Assembly: GCA_015488275.1 (NCBI GenBank)
Contig: WFOD01000287.1
Coordinates: 1 to 48,902 of the forward strand
DNA from: Deltaproteobacteria bacterium
Lineage (GTDB): Bacteria > Desulfobacterota > Desulfobulbia > Desulfobulbales > S012-135
DNA: 48,902 nt
Direction: 5' to 3'
In this document: positions 17,425 through 26,857 of the stretch, piece by piece
How positions within the stretch are numbered: position 1 is the stretch's first letter
How the letters are laid out: each line of letters starts with the position of its first letter
Made by a program: the position numbers and the translations under genes
The notes under the pieces: model-generated
Database searches by the model: none
What the model was told of the DNA's origin: nothing
The model's input: only the letters and a program-made list of their open reading frames with translations

Positions 17425-17453
17425 TTGGACATCGAATTGAATTGGGATAATGT
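17425..17453 (+). promoter_or_regulatory. Candidate sigma-70 promoter of rtcB
   Basis: TTGGAC (17425-17430), a 17-bp spacer and TAATGT (17448-17453), 65 bp before the rtcB ATG. No enhancer-like or RtcR-type context was seen. Confidence 0.55.
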
Positions 17454-17518
17454 GGGGGTGATCAACCAAGACCGAGTGCTCGAAACCCTGGGGCGTGCGG
17501 CCCCTGGCAGGATGCGTC

Positions 17519-18682
17519 ATGGAGCGGATTGTTACGGTCGAAGGCGGCGTTCCCCTGAAGTTGTGGCTTGACCGGCTGGACGCGGGGACGATGGAGCAGG
17601 CTGAACATTTGAGCCGGCTGCCCTTTGTCTTTCAGCATGTGGCGATCATGCCTGACGCTCATGTGGGCTACGGCATGCCCATCGGCGGCGTGATGGCCCT
17701 GCGTGATACGGTGATTCCCAATGCCGTGGGCGTGGATATCGGCTGTGGGATGTGCGCTCAGCGCACTTCGTTGTCGCGCCTTTCGCGGGAACAGTTGACG
17801 CGGATTATGACCGAGGTGCGGCGTCGCATTCCTTTGGGCTTCAAGCACCACCGCCGGCCGCAACCCCGCGATCTCATGCCAGCGGCCACGGGCCCCTTGC
17901 GCGTTGTTGAGCAGGAGTATGAGCGGGCCTTGCACCAGCTTGGCACGCTTGGCGGGGGCAACCACTTTATCGAGATCCAGCAGGGATCGGATGGCCGGAT
18001 CTGGCTGATGATCCATTCTGGGAGCCGCAATCTCGGCTACCGCGTGGCCAACTACTACAACAAGGTGGCAGCCAACCTGAATCAGCGCTGGAAAGAGGCG
18101 GCCCCTGCCGCATGGCAACTCGCCCATTTACCGTTGGAGCATGAAGTGGGCCAGGCGTATCTGGCCGAAATGCAGTTCTGCGTTGCGTTCGCTTTGGCAA
18201 ACCGGATGTTGATGATGGAGCGCCTGAAAGAGGCGGTGTTTTCTGTGGTTCCAGGCGTGACCTTTGACACGTTCATCAACATTGCTCATAATTACGCTGC
18301 GGTGGAGGAACATTTCGGCGTGCCGGTGGTGGTGCATCGCAAAGGGGCCACCCGGGCTGAGTCCGGCGAATTGGGCATCATTCCTGGCTCGCAAGGGACA
18401 CCGAGTTATATCGTCCGCGGCCGCGGCAATCCGGAAAGCTTTCGCTCGTGCTCCCACGGCGCTGGCCGTCGGCTGGGCCGTAAACAGGCGCAACGCCAGC
18501 TTTCCCTGGCGGCAGAGAAGAAGCGCCTCGACGCCCAGGGCATTCTTCATGCCATTCGTGGCGTGCGTGATCTGGACGAGGCTGCGGGCGCGTATAAAGA
18601 TATCGGCCGGGTGATCGCCTGTCAGCGCGACTTGGTGGAAGTGGTGGTGGAGTTGCGTCCCCTGGCCGTGATCAAGGGATAA
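17519..18682 (+). CDS. rtcB: RNA-splicing ligase RtcB family protein
   Basis: A 387 aa protein from ATG 17519, a compact RtcB. It has the metal-site motifs MPDAHVGYGMPIGG and GVDIGCGMCA, GGGNHFIEIQ, MIHSGSRNLG, NIAHNYAAVEEHFG and the guanylylation-site region SCSHGAGRRLGR, and it ends in LRPLAVIKG. RtcB joins RNA 2',3'-cyclic phosphate ends to 5'-OH ends using GTP and Mn2+. Neither rtcA nor an rtcR regulator is adjacent, so it looks constitutively expressed from its own promoter. The 3' end overlaps the convergent bioF by 11 bp. Confidence 0.95.
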   Translation: MERIVTVEGGVPLKLWLDRLDAGTMEQAEHLSRLPFVFQHVAIMPDAHVGYGMPIGGVMALRDTVIPNAVGVDIGCGMCAQRTSLSRLSREQLTRIMTEVRRRIPLGFKHHRRPQPRDLMPAATGPLRVVEQEYERALHQLGTLGGGNHFIEIQQGSDGRIWLMIHSGSRNLGYRVANYYNKVAANLNQRWKEAAPAAWQLAHLPLEHEVGQAYLAEMQFCVAFALANRMLMMERLKEAVFSVVPGVTFDTFINIAHNYAAVEEHFGVPVVVHRKGATRAESGELGIIPGSQGTPSYIVRGRGNPESFRSCSHGAGRRLGRKQAQRQLSLAAEKKRLDAQGILHAIRGVRDLDEAAGAYKDIGRVIACQRDLVEVVVELRPLAVIKG

Positions 18683-19823
18683 GCGCCTCTGCCAGCGCGG
18701 CCGCTGCTTCCTCTAGCCGCGAAGCGGTATGATGGAGCGTGATGGTGAAACGGAGCCGGGCCGTTCCTGGCGGCACGGTGGGCGGCCGCACGGCGGTCAC
18801 ATAGAAACCGCGTTGACAAAGGGTTTGGGCGGCAGCAACGGCCGCATCGTCCCGGCCGACGATCACGGGAACGATCTGGGACGGGCTGGAGGTCTCGATA
18901 CCGTGCCGCGAGAGGGCCTGTTTAAACCATTGGCTGCGGCCGGCGAGTTCTGAGCGCAGGGAGGGGTCGGCGCGCACCACTTCGATGGCTGCCTGCGAGG
19001 CGGCCGCAGTGGCCGGCGGCAGGGCGGTGGAAAAGATAAAGGTGCGGGCCCGGTTGATGAGCACATCGATGAGCATTGGACCGGCGGCGACAAAGGCGCC
19101 GTAACTTCCTAGCGCCTTGCCAAAGGTGCCCAGCACGAGATCCACCTCGGCCGACAGGCCCATCTCTCTTACCCGCCCTCCTCCTTCAGGACCATAGAGG
19201 CCCACAGCGTGCGCCTCGTCCACCATGAGGAGAAATCCGTAGCGCTTTTTGAGGGCGACGATATCGGCCAATGGGGCGAAGTCGCCGTCCATGGAGTAAA
19301 CCGACTCCACAACGACCAATGCCGGGCGGCCGGAATGTTGGCGGAGGAGCGCCTCCAGGTGGTCGCAGTCGTTATGGCGGAAACGGAGCATCCGGGCCCC
19401 GGCCAGCCGGCAACCGTCGTAAATAGAGGCGTGGTTCAGGCGATCGGTGAGCACCACCCCATGCCGGCCGATCAAGGCGGGGATGATGCCGGTGTTGGCC
19501 AGATAGCCGCTGCCGAACACGAGGGCCCGCTCCTTGGCGACCAGTGCCGCTGCCGCCTGTTCGAGACAGCGGTGCGGCGGCAGGTCGCCGCTCATGAGGC
19601 GAGCCGCTCCCGCGCCGGTTCCATACCGTTCGATGGCGGCTTGCGCGGCGGCCGCCAGCCTGGGGTCATGGGCCAGGGCGAGATAGTCGTTGGAGGCAAA
19701 GTCGTGAAGTTGCCGGCCCTGCTGTTCTGTGACCCGTCCAGGGGCGGGACGATCGATAACGGGCAAACGCCGAAAGCGGCCCGCTGTGCGCAACCCTTTT
19801 AGCCAAGCTGCGAATGACTCCAT
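18672..19823 (-). CDS. bioF: 8-amino-7-oxononanoate synthase
   Basis: A 383 aa PLP enzyme starting at ATG 19823-19821 (MESFAAWLKGLRTAGRFRRL). It contains DFASNDYLALAHDP, GTGAGAARLMSGDL, the PLP-stacking segment NHASIYDGCRLAGA, VDEAHAVGLYGPEGGG and the Schiff-base lysine in LGTFGKALGSYGAFV. It condenses pimeloyl-ACP or -CoA with alanine in biotin synthesis. The start lies 25 bp inside the bioB 3' end, so the two are one operon with bioB first. KBL (2-amino-3-ketobutyrate ligase) is a relative, but linkage to bioB settles the role. Confidence 0.94.
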   Translation of the reverse strand: MESFAAWLKGLRTAGRFRRLPVIDRPAPGRVTEQQGRQLHDFASNDYLALAHDPRLAAAAQAAIERYGTGAGAARLMSGDLPPHRCLEQAAAALVAKERALVFGSGYLANTGIIPALIGRHGVVLTDRLNHASIYDGCRLAGARMLRFRHNDCDHLEALLRQHSGRPALVVVESVYSMDGDFAPLADIVALKKRYGFLLMVDEAHAVGLYGPEGGGRVREMGLSAEVDLVLGTFGKALGSYGAFVAAGPMLIDVLINRARTFIFSTALPPATAAASQAAIEVVRADPSLRSELAGRSQWFKQALSRHGIETSSPSQIVPVIVGRDDAAVAAAQTLCQRGFYVTAVRPPTVPPGTARLRFTITLHHTASRLEEAAAALAEALIP

Positions 19824-20749
19824 AGTTCTTGCACTGCGGCCACCAAGCGGTGGTCGGCTTCGGGCATGCGGCCGCGTTGGGTGAGATAGCCGCCAATCAT
19901 CATTGCGTCGGCGCCGGCCATGCACGCCATGCCGAGGAGGTCGGTAAGGGCGGTCTCCCGGCCGGCGCAGAGGCGCAGGGGCGTTGAAGGGTTGATGAGC
20001 CGCCACAAAGCGATGGCGCGCAGGATCTCCGTGGCTGTCAGCGGCGGCCGCTTGGCAAGCGGGGTGCCGGGAAGCGGAATGAGGATGTTGAAGGGGACGG
20101 AATCCACCTGTAGTTCCCGTAACGTACAGGCCAGGGATATGCGGTCCTCTTCGCTTTCTCCCAAGCCGATGATGCCGCCGGCGCAAACCTCGAGCCCCGC
20201 ATCCTGGGCTGCGCGAATGGTGGCGATCCGTTCCTCAAAGGTATGGGTGGAGACGATCTGCGGGAAAAACTCCCGGGATGTTTCCAGGTTGTGGTGGTAG
20301 CGGTTGACGCCAGCCTCCTTGAGGATGAGGAGCTGATCGCGGTTCATGATGCCCAGTGAAGCGCACAGGGTGATGTCCACCTCCCGCCGGATGGCGGTGA
20401 ACGCCTCGGCAATGCGCTCCACTTCCCGGTCCGTGGGGCCGCGGCCGCTGGTGACGATGGAAAAGCGATGCGCGCCGATCCGCTTGGCCTCCCGGGCGGC
20501 GGCCACGATCTCCTCCGTTGTTTTGAGGGGGTAGACCGGCGCGTCGGTGGCGAAATGGGCCGACTGCACGCAAAAGGCGCAGTCTTCGCTGCACTTGCCA
20601 GATTTTGCGTTGATGATCGAGCAGAGGGAAAAGCGCCGGCCCCGGTTGTTCAGTTTGGCGGCCAGCGCCTCCTCCATGAGCTTAGGCAGGGGAAGACGGC
20701 GCCAAGCTTCGATGGTGTCGCGGCTGGGAACAGCGTTGTTGGTCGTCAT
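19799..20749 (-). CDS. bioB: Biotin synthase
   Basis: A 316 aa radical SAM enzyme starting at ATG 20749-20747. The [4Fe-4S] motif is CSEDCAFC (about 53-60), preceded by SLCSIINAKSGK. NRYHHNLETSREFF, the Cys region GLEVCAGGIIGLGE and the LCAGRET segment carry the [2Fe-2S] ligands. It inserts sulfur into dethiobiotin. It leads the bioB-bioF operon; bioA and bioD are not in the window. The 177-bp upstream region to pcnB contains a small inverted repeat, CAACAC-N6-GTTGTG (20764-20781), next to the RBS; it does not match the BirA operator well. Confidence 0.96.
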   Translation of the reverse strand: MTTNNAVPSRDTIEAWRRLPLPKLMEEALAAKLNNRGRRFSLCSIINAKSGKCSEDCAFCVQSAHFATDAPVYPLKTTEEIVAAAREAKRIGAHRFSIVTSGRGPTDREVERIAEAFTAIRREVDITLCASLGIMNRDQLLILKEAGVNRYHHNLETSREFFPQIVSTHTFEERIATIRAAQDAGLEVCAGGIIGLGESEEDRISLACTLRELQVDSVPFNILIPLPGTPLAKRPPLTATEILRAIALWRLINPSTPLRLCAGRETALTDLLGMACMAGADAMMIGGYLTQRGRMPEADHRLVAAVQELWSHSQLG

Positions 20750-20926
20750 GGGGAGGCTCCTTGCAACACATTTTCGTTGTGATGGTTGCCGGACGGCTCG
20801 GCGAAAGAGGCGAGCAGCGTCCGAGTACGGGCAAGCACGGCGGTCAAGCCGCTGCCTTTTGGTTGCCGCGCGGATTTGCGCGACGTGAGCGCATGGACCA
20901 GGAGCAAGCGGCTTTTCCGCCGCCGC

Positions 20927-22282
20927 TCACCGTCGCTTGAGCCCAAAGACCCCCCCCTTGGTCTTGCGGGCAAAGGCCGGCGTCCGTCCGCCGGGCCGGT
21001 ATTTACGGCCGGTTTTGGCCGGTTTTTTTGCTTCTTGCGGTGTGGTGGATTGCTGTTTCTTGCGGCGCGCCTTTTTGGCGGGCAGCGGGATCACCTCGGC
21101 CTTTTGTCCGCCGGCGCCTTCCCGGTAAAGCTGAAAGAACTGGAGCCCTTGCTCAAAGTAGCTCTTGCGCTGGAGTTTTTTCGGCCAAGAGCCGCGGTGG
21201 CTGTGTTTTTCAAAGGTGATCACGTTCACGAGCAGGCCGGTGATCACTTCTTTGTCCATCCGTTTGATGTTGAGCCGGACGAGGAGATCATCGAGCGCGG
21301 CGCGGACCTGCCGGGAATAGGCGAAGAACTCCGCCCCCTTGCGCTCGGTCAAAAGGTCGAGCCGTTTGATGGCGTACGGCAAGAGGATAAGGGCGAGGAG
21401 CATGGGCTCAGGCAGGGATTCCGGCTGTTGCCGGTGAAAACGGTCGATAATTGCTCCGAGACGAAGCAAGAGACGCATGCTCTGCCCATCGGCCGGCAAC
21501 ATGTCGCGATAGCAGGGAAAGAGGCGGTGAAAGACGCCGCTGTCCACGGCGAGGCGCAGCCAACGCTCCACGGTGGTGCCTTTGAGGTCTTTGAAGAGTT
21601 CGTCCCGCAGGCGGGACACAGGGCAAAGATCGAGAAGATGGCACAGCTCCTTGGTGGCCGCCCAGGTTTCCGTTTCTATGGAGAAGTCGTTGCGGGCCGC
21701 ATGGCGGATCACCCGCATGGTGCGCACCGGATCGTGGGTAATGCGCAGCCTGGGGTTGCCTATCAGGCGGATGACGCCGTTGCGCAGATCCTCCATGCCG
21801 CCGGTGTAGTCGATGACCGTAAAGTTTTCGATTTCATAGAACAAGGCGTTGATGGTCAGGTCGCGGCGGAAGGCGTCTTCCGCAGGCGTGCCAAAGGTGT
21901 TGTTGGAAGGGAGCACCGCGGTGTCCTCGGTCTTGTCGTCGTATTCGCTGCGGGTACGGAAGGTGGACACCTCGATGACCTTGCCGCCTTTGAAGAACAC
22001 CTGCACCAACCGGAAGCGGCGGCCGATGATGCGGCTGTTGCGAAAGATCTTGCGGAGTTGGCCAGGGCGGGCATCGGTGCTGATATCAAAGTCTTTGGGC
22101 CTATTGCCCAACAGCAGGTCGCGCACGCCGCCGCCCACCAGGTAGGCGATATGGCCGGCGTCGCGCAGGCGGTACATAACTTTGAGGGCCTCGCGGTCGA
22201 TATCCTTGCGGGAGATCGGGTGTTCGCTGCGTGGAATGATCGTTGGCTCGGGCAGCGGCTCCGATGAGGTGGATGTGTGCAT
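20927..22282 (-). CDS. pcnB: Poly(A) polymerase I / PcnB-type nucleotidyltransferase
   Basis: A 451 aa protein from ATG 22282-22280 (MHTSTSSEPLPEP), the first plausible start after the divergent promoter region. The class II nucleotidyltransferase core contains LVGGGVRDLLLGNRPKDFDI with the catalytic Asp pair, then RNSRIIGRRFRLVQVFF, which is typical of PcnB rather than a CCA-adding enzyme, and RRDLTINALFYEI. The C-terminal tail (about 405-451) is strongly basic (KKARRKKQQ, GRKYRPGGR), as in RNA-binding PcnB tails. It adds 3' poly(A) tails that promote RNA decay. No SD sequence is obvious. Confidence 0.9.
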   Translation of the reverse strand: MHTSTSSEPLPEPTIIPRSEHPISRKDIDREALKVMYRLRDAGHIAYLVGGGVRDLLLGNRPKDFDISTDARPGQLRKIFRNSRIIGRRFRLVQVFFKGGKVIEVSTFRTRSEYDDKTEDTAVLPSNNTFGTPAEDAFRRDLTINALFYEIENFTVIDYTGGMEDLRNGVIRLIGNPRLRITHDPVRTMRVIRHAARNDFSIETETWAATKELCHLLDLCPVSRLRDELFKDLKGTTVERWLRLAVDSGVFHRLFPCYRDMLPADGQSMRLLLRLGAIIDRFHRQQPESLPEPMLLALILLPYAIKRLDLLTERKGAEFFAYSRQVRAALDDLLVRLNIKRMDKEVITGLLVNVITFEKHSHRGSWPKKLQRKSYFEQGLQFFQLYREGAGGQKAEVIPLPAKKARRKKQQSTTPQEAKKPAKTGRKYRPGGRTPAFARKTKGGVFGLKRR

Positions 22283-22366
22283 AAGCGATTTTGCCGTGCG
22301 AAGCGGCGCTGTTTTTTGGTATGGTTGAGGGGTCGTCTGAACCGGCAACTGTAAAGGGGAAGGTCC

Positions 22367-23521
22367 GTGGAGCCAGCAATGAAGCAAAAAGACGTGGAGA
22401 GAGCCAGCGCGCCTCCCAAGTTTCAGGGACGGGAGTACATTGTGGTCCTTTTCCTGGTCACTTTGCTGCTTTTGGGCCGTCTCCTGTGGCCGTTCCTTTC
22501 CATCCTGGTGCTCGCCTTCTTGCTCGCCGGCATCTTTCAGCCGGTGTACACGTTTTTCCGCCGGTGGCTGTCGCCTAACGTGGCGTCGCTCGTTACCTGC
22601 GTGCTCATCGTGCTGGTGGTGTTCGTGCCGCTCACCTTTTTTGTGGCCTCGTTGTCTTCCGAGGCGTATGGGTTGTACCAGAGCGGGAAAAACGTCAATC
22701 TCGGGGTGAAACTCAAAGAGTTGATGCAGGAGAACGAGCTTCTCGCCCGGATACGCGCTGTGCTCGACGGATACGGCGTGTCGATTGCTCCGGAAGACAT
22801 GAGCGCCTGGATCGCCGACGCCACCCGTTTTGTCGGGCTGTTTCTCTACAATAAGGCGAGTTCCTGGGCCGCCAATATTATGACCTTTCTCCTTGATTTT
22901 TTCATCATGATCTTAACGATCTTTTTTCTGCTCATCGATCACCGGCAACTCCTCGACTATTTGTTGCGGCTCCTGCCCCTTCCCTCTGCCCAGGGGCAGC
23001 GCCTGCTCGACAAGTTTCAGGAGATCGCCGGCGCGGTGCTGATTGGCAACGGCGTGTGCGGCCTGATCCAAGGCACGTTGGGAGGGGTGCTTTTCGCCCT
23101 GTTTGACCTCGGCCCTCCCATCCTCTGGGGAGGGGTGATGGCTATTCTCGCTTTTTTGCCCATCTTTGGCATTGGCTTGGTCCTCATCCCCGTGAGCGTG
23201 ATCATGCTGCTCAAAGGCCGGTTGGGTCTGGCGATTGGCGTATTCGTTTTTTATCTGCTGCTCTCGTTTTCTGTGGAGTACGTGCTCAAGCCGAAAATGG
23301 TCGGCGAGCGGGTACAGATGCATACCTTGCTTGTTTTTCTCGCCATCATGGGCGGGTTGTCTGTTTTCGGCTTTTTGGGCATCATCTACGGCCCGCTCAT
23401 TGTCACCGCCTTCCTGACAATGGCCGAAATGTTCATGATGACTAAAGAGGCAACGGCCTCCAGTGAGGTAGGTGGTGGCGGTGAGTTCGCCTGCGATGAG
23501 GGAGATTGCTGCTCCGGATGA
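22367..23521 (+). CDS. AI-2E family transporter (PF01594-type membrane protein)
   Basis: A 384 aa protein with about seven to eight TM helices. The GTG at 22367 follows GGGGAAGG; an in-frame ATG at 22379 is the alternative. It shows the family pattern: paired N-terminal helices, an amphipathic central domain, then GAVLIGNGVCGLIQGTLGGV, PILWGGVMAILAFLPIFGIG and the conserved KPKMVGERVQMHTLLVFLAI. Members include TqsA/YdiK and cation antiporters, so the substrate cannot be stated. The C-terminus ends in a short Cys-rich CDEGDCCSG. It is divergent from pcnB with an 84-bp gap. Confidence 0.88.
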   Translation: MEPAMKQKDVERASAPPKFQGREYIVVLFLVTLLLLGRLLWPFLSILVLAFLLAGIFQPVYTFFRRWLSPNVASLVTCVLIVLVVFVPLTFFVASLSSEAYGLYQSGKNVNLGVKLKELMQENELLARIRAVLDGYGVSIAPEDMSAWIADATRFVGLFLYNKASSWAANIMTFLLDFFIMILTIFFLLIDHRQLLDYLLRLLPLPSAQGQRLLDKFQEIAGAVLIGNGVCGLIQGTLGGVLFALFDLGPPILWGGVMAILAFLPIFGIGLVLIPVSVIMLLKGRLGLAIGVFVFYLLLSFSVEYVLKPKMVGERVQMHTLLVFLAIMGGLSVFGFLGIIYGPLIVTAFLTMAEMFMMTKEATASSEVGGGGEFACDEGDCCSG

Positions 23522-23535
23522 CGGGCAGAAGATAA

Positions 23536-23612
<77 letters not shown>

Positions 23613-23782
23613 ACCCGAGTGGCTGGCGGAACTTCAGGCCAGCATCAGTGTTTCGTTCGTAATTTGATAGCATTAGCATGGAGGCTTGGCGCCGTCAAGC
23701 GAAAAGGGCTTTGCCGGGTAAAACCCTTGACGCCTGCTTCACCTTTTGTTATAGTAGGGATCGCCTTTAACGGAATGAGTGC

Positions 23783-23858
23783 TCCTCGGTAGCTCAGTTG
23801 GTAGAGCAGGTGGCTGTTAACCACCCTGTCGCTGGTTCGAGTCCGGCCCGGGGAGCCA
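23783..23858 (+). tRNA. tRNA-Asn (GUU)
   Basis: A 76-nt tRNA with acceptor TCCTCGG/CCGGGGA, discriminator G, encoded CCA, anticodon loop CTGTTAA (GTT) and T-arm GCTGGTTCGAGTCCGGC. Confidence 0.97.
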
Positions 23859-23901
23859 GATTTCAATCCGCCAACTTGAGGCGGTTCTTTAGTTAACGCA
23901 G

Positions 23902-23936
23902 AACCCCGACGGCTGACCCGCTCGGGGTTTTGTTTT
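23902..23936 (+). terminator. Terminator after tRNA-Asn
   Basis: AACCCCGA (23902-23909) pairs with TCGGGGTT (23922-23929), followed by TTTGTTTT. A smaller hairpin, CCGCC/GGCGG (about 23868-23885), lies just before it. Confidence 0.85.
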
Positions 23937-24080
23937 GCCCCGTGTCAACGTTTTGCCTGCCCTCACCCCTCACCCTTTCGTGTTTTTTTGCCGGCCTTGC
24001 CAGGCCCTTTTTGCGGCTATGGCTAGGCGCTGCGGTTTTTCTGTCCGGTGACCGTTGCATAGCCTGCTCTGGAAAGCGTC

Positions 24081-25214
24081 ATGCTCAAAATCATCAGTGT
24101 TGTGGGGGCCCGTCCCAATTTCATGAAGATCGCCCCTATCGTGGCGGTCATGGATCGTTATCCCATGGCGATCGATCATCTTCTCGTCCATACCGGGCAG
24201 CACTACGACGAGAAGATGAGCAGGGCCTTTTTCCATGCTTTGCGCTTGCCCAAGCCGGATATTGATCTGGGCGTGGGCAGTGGCAGCCATGCCGAGCAAA
24301 CGGGCAGGATCATGATCGAGTTCGAAAAGGTCTGTTTGCGGGAGCGGCCGGATCTTGTCCTCGTGGTCGGCGATGTCAACTCCACGATGGCCTGCGCCAT
24401 CACCGCTAAAAAATTAGGGATCAAGGTGGCGCACGTCGAGGCTGGCCTGCGGTCGCGCGACATGGCCATGCCGGAAGAGATCAACAGGCTGTGCACAGAC
24501 GTGCTGTGCGACTTTCTTTTCACCACCGACCGCTTTGCCAATGAAAATTTGCAGAATGAGGGGGTGCCGGCAGACAAGATATTTTTTGTTGGTAACGTGA
24601 TGATCGACACGTTGCTCAGACACAAAGAGGCCGCCAAGAAGCTCTCGCTTCGCCGCGAACTTGGCCTCAAGCCCAAGCAGTACGCCACCCTCACCTTGCA
24701 CCGGCCGTCCAATGTGGATGACAAACAGACCCTTGAGGGCATTCTCCAAGCGCTGACCGCCATCGCCAAGGAACTGCCCATTGTTTTTCCCATGCATCCC
24801 CGCACGAAGAGCAGGGTGGAAGGGTTCGGCCTGGGCGGTTATCTCAACTTTGGCCAAGAGGTTCGCGGTATTTGGTGTACCGAACCGCTGGGCTATTTGG
24901 AACTGCTTCATCTGAACATGGAGGCCCGCATGGTGTTGACCGATAGCGGCGGGCTCCAGGAGGAGGCCACAGTGCTCGGTGTGCCGTGCATCACGTTGCG
25001 CCACAATACAGAGCGGCCGATCACGTGCACGGAAGGGACTAACAGGATCGTGGGCAACGCCCCCCAAAGTATTGTCAGCGCGGCCCGCGCGGTCGCCGTC
25101 CAGCCGCCGCGGAAAGCGCGCATCCCAGAAAAATGGGATGGCCGGGCTGCGGAGCGGATTGTTAGGATCTTGCTGGATAGGCTCGGAAAAGCCTCTTCAT
25201 CCTCCTGCGCTTGA
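24081..25214 (+). CDS. wecB: UDP-N-acetylglucosamine 2-epimerase (non-hydrolysing)
   Basis: A 377 aa protein of normal length. It contains VVGARPNFMKIAPI, HTGQHYDEKMS, VVGDVNSTMACAITAKKLG, HVEAGLRSRDMAMPEEINR, TLHRPSNVD and TDSGGLQEEATVLGVPCITL. It interconverts UDP-GlcNAc and UDP-ManNAc for surface polysaccharide synthesis. It stands alone here without glycosyltransferases. The 3' end overlaps the convergent pgpA by 18 bp. Confidence 0.95.
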   Translation: MLKIISVVGARPNFMKIAPIVAVMDRYPMAIDHLLVHTGQHYDEKMSRAFFHALRLPKPDIDLGVGSGSHAEQTGRIMIEFEKVCLRERPDLVLVVGDVNSTMACAITAKKLGIKVAHVEAGLRSRDMAMPEEINRLCTDVLCDFLFTTDRFANENLQNEGVPADKIFFVGNVMIDTLLRHKEAAKKLSLRRELGLKPKQYATLTLHRPSNVDDKQTLEGILQALTAIAKELPIVFPMHPRTKSRVEGFGLGGYLNFGQEVRGIWCTEPLGYLELLHLNMEARMVLTDSGGLQEEATVLGVPCITLRHNTERPITCTEGTNRIVGNAPQSIVSAARAVAVQPPRKARIPEKWDGRAAERIVRILLDRLGKASSSSCA

Positions 25215-25661
25215 AAAGCGCAAAAGGATCCAAAGGCAGCCAGCCGCATACGCGCCTGCGGCCAAGTCGTCGGCCATGATGCCGAGGCCGCCGTGCAGCC
25301 GCGTGTCGAGCCAGCCCACGGGAAAGGGCTTTACGATATCGAACAGCCGGAAAAGGAGAAAGCCTGCCGTCCAGGTGACAAGGCTGGGCTCAAAGGGCGC
25401 CAAGGCGACCAGCATTCCAGCGATCTCGTCGATCACCACGAGCCCAGGATCAGGCCGGTCGAGGATTTTTTCAGCTGCGCCGGCGCTCGCCACGCCCAGG
25501 GCAACGGTTACCGCCAGGGCGATCCCATAGCCGGTTGGGGAGAGACGGCTGAAGAGCCAATGGAGGGGCAAGGCGGCAAGCGATCCCCAGGTGCCCGGCG
25601 CCACCGGCAGGTAGCCAGCGCCAAAGCCCGAGGCGAGAAACAAAAAGGCGCGTGGCGTCAT
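25197..25661 (-). CDS. pgpA: Phosphatidylglycerophosphatase A
   Basis: A 154 aa membrane phosphatase starting at ATG 25661-25659, overlapping the larC stop (ATGA). Family motifs are GYLPVAPGTWGSLAALPL, DPGLVVIDEIAGMLVAL and FRLFDIVKPFPVGWLD followed by GGLGIMADDLAAGAYA. It removes phosphate from phosphatidylglycerol-phosphate in phospholipid synthesis. It is the last gene of the long minus-strand run. Confidence 0.95.
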   Translation of the reverse strand: MTPRAFLFLASGFGAGYLPVAPGTWGSLAALPLHWLFSRLSPTGYGIALAVTVALGVASAGAAEKILDRPDPGLVVIDEIAGMLVALAPFEPSLVTWTAGFLLFRLFDIVKPFPVGWLDTRLHGGLGIMADDLAAGAYAAGCLWILLRFSSAGG

Positions 25662-26854
25662 GTTTCTTCTTCCTGCATATTCTCACGGTTGGCCGCAAGC
25701 CGTGTCACCTCGTCGTAAATCCGGCGCAGCGGCACGTTGTGACGCCTGGCAAGATGTTGGCACGAGTCGAATTCCGGCCGCCACTCGATACCGTTTGGGG
25801 TCTCCACCTCCTTGACCTCCACTTCCCCCCAGGCGCAGCACACCGTGCGTTTCCGGCGCGGCAGGGTCCACCGCTGCGCGCGACGGCGGCACAGGCCAAT
25901 GGCCGTGGTCTCCCCTAGGATCAGACGGCAAAGATCAGTGGCGCTGGCTGGATCGGCCAAGACCCGTAACAGCCAGCCAGGCCGGCCTTTTTTCATGGTC
26001 GCGGGGAGCCAGGCCACATCCAGTGCCCCTGCCGCCAGGAGCTGTTGGCCGACATGGCCGCAGATCTCGGCCGGGCAGTCGTCAATAGTGGTTTCAATGA
26101 TCTCTACGGTTTGCGCTTCTTTGGTTTCGCTGCGGGCCTCGCCCAGGAGCAGCCGCAGGATATTGGGCCGACCGTCTGGCCGCTGTTGGCTTCCGGCGCC
26201 GCAGCCCCAGCGCGCCAGACGCATGGGGGGAATGGGGCCGAACGCCGCGGCCAGTTGCCGCGCCAGGGCCGCGCCAGTGGGGGTCACCACTTCCATGCGC
26301 ACGCCGCTGTCTTCCACAGGCACGCCGTCGAGCAAGGCGAGCACCGCTGGCGCGGGCAGGGGCAGGGGGCCGTGCGCGCTGCTGATCCAGCCGCGGCCGA
26401 GGGGCAGGGGACTGCACACGACTTTCTCGACACCCAAGTGGTCAAGGCCGGCTATGACGCCGGCAATATCCACCAGGGTATCGACCGCGCCGACTTCGTG
26501 AAAGTGCACTTCGTCGATCCCACACCCATGTACTTGGGACTCGGCTGCGGCCAGCCGATGGAACACAGCGAGCATCTGCTCTTTGATAGTGTTGGCGAAC
26601 GCGGCCCGGCCGATCTGCTCCCTGATCGCCGCTAAGGTGCGCAGTGGTTGGCCGTGCGGGGCCTCGACCACGATGCGGGTGGCGGCCAGAGCGCCCACGT
26701 TGCCCCTGGTGATGGCCAGGCGTACGTGATCGAGCCCGAGCCGGGCGGGAATCTCGCGGACAAAACCGGCCTCCAGGCCGGCATCCACCAGGGCTGCGAG
26801 CAACATGTCGCCAGCTACCCCGGAGCAGCAATCGAGATAGGCGAGCAGGCCCAT
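25658..26854 (-). CDS. larC: Nickel insertion protein LarC (Ni-pincer cofactor synthesis)
   Basis: A 398 aa single-frame LarC (some species make it by ribosomal frameshift; no break here). It contains YLDCCSGVAGDMLLAALVDAG, the His-rich VHFHEVGAVDTLVDIAG, GPLPLPAPAVLALL, VTPTGAALARQLA, ETTIDDCPAEICGHV, MKKGRPGWLLRVLA and the C-terminal REFDS-like EWRPEFDSCQHLARRHNVPL. LarC inserts Ni into the pyridinium dithiocarboxylate cofactor used by lactate racemase-type enzymes. LarB, LarE and a LarA target are not in the window. Stop and start overlap with pgpA (ATGA) suggests coupled expression only. Confidence 0.93.
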   Translation of the reverse strand: MGLLAYLDCCSGVAGDMLLAALVDAGLEAGFVREIPARLGLDHVRLAITRGNVGALAATRIVVEAPHGQPLRTLAAIREQIGRAAFANTIKEQMLAVFHRLAAAESQVHGCGIDEVHFHEVGAVDTLVDIAGVIAGLDHLGVEKVVCSPLPLGRGWISSAHGPLPLPAPAVLALLDGVPVEDSGVRMEVVTPTGAALARQLAAAFGPIPPMRLARWGCGAGSQQRPDGRPNILRLLLGEARSETKEAQTVEIIETTIDDCPAEICGHVGQQLLAAGALDVAWLPATMKKGRPGWLLRVLADPASATDLCRLILGETTAIGLCRRRAQRWTLPRRKRTVCCAWGEVEVKEVETPNGIEWRPEFDSCQHLARRHNVPLRRIYDEVTRLAANRENMQEEET

Positions 26855-26857
26855 GCG

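Noticed and set aside
20764-20781. Inverted repeat CAACAC-N6-GTTGTG before bioB as a biotin repressor site
   Set aside because: It does not match the BirA operator pattern and is too short to call; noted only in the bioB entry.
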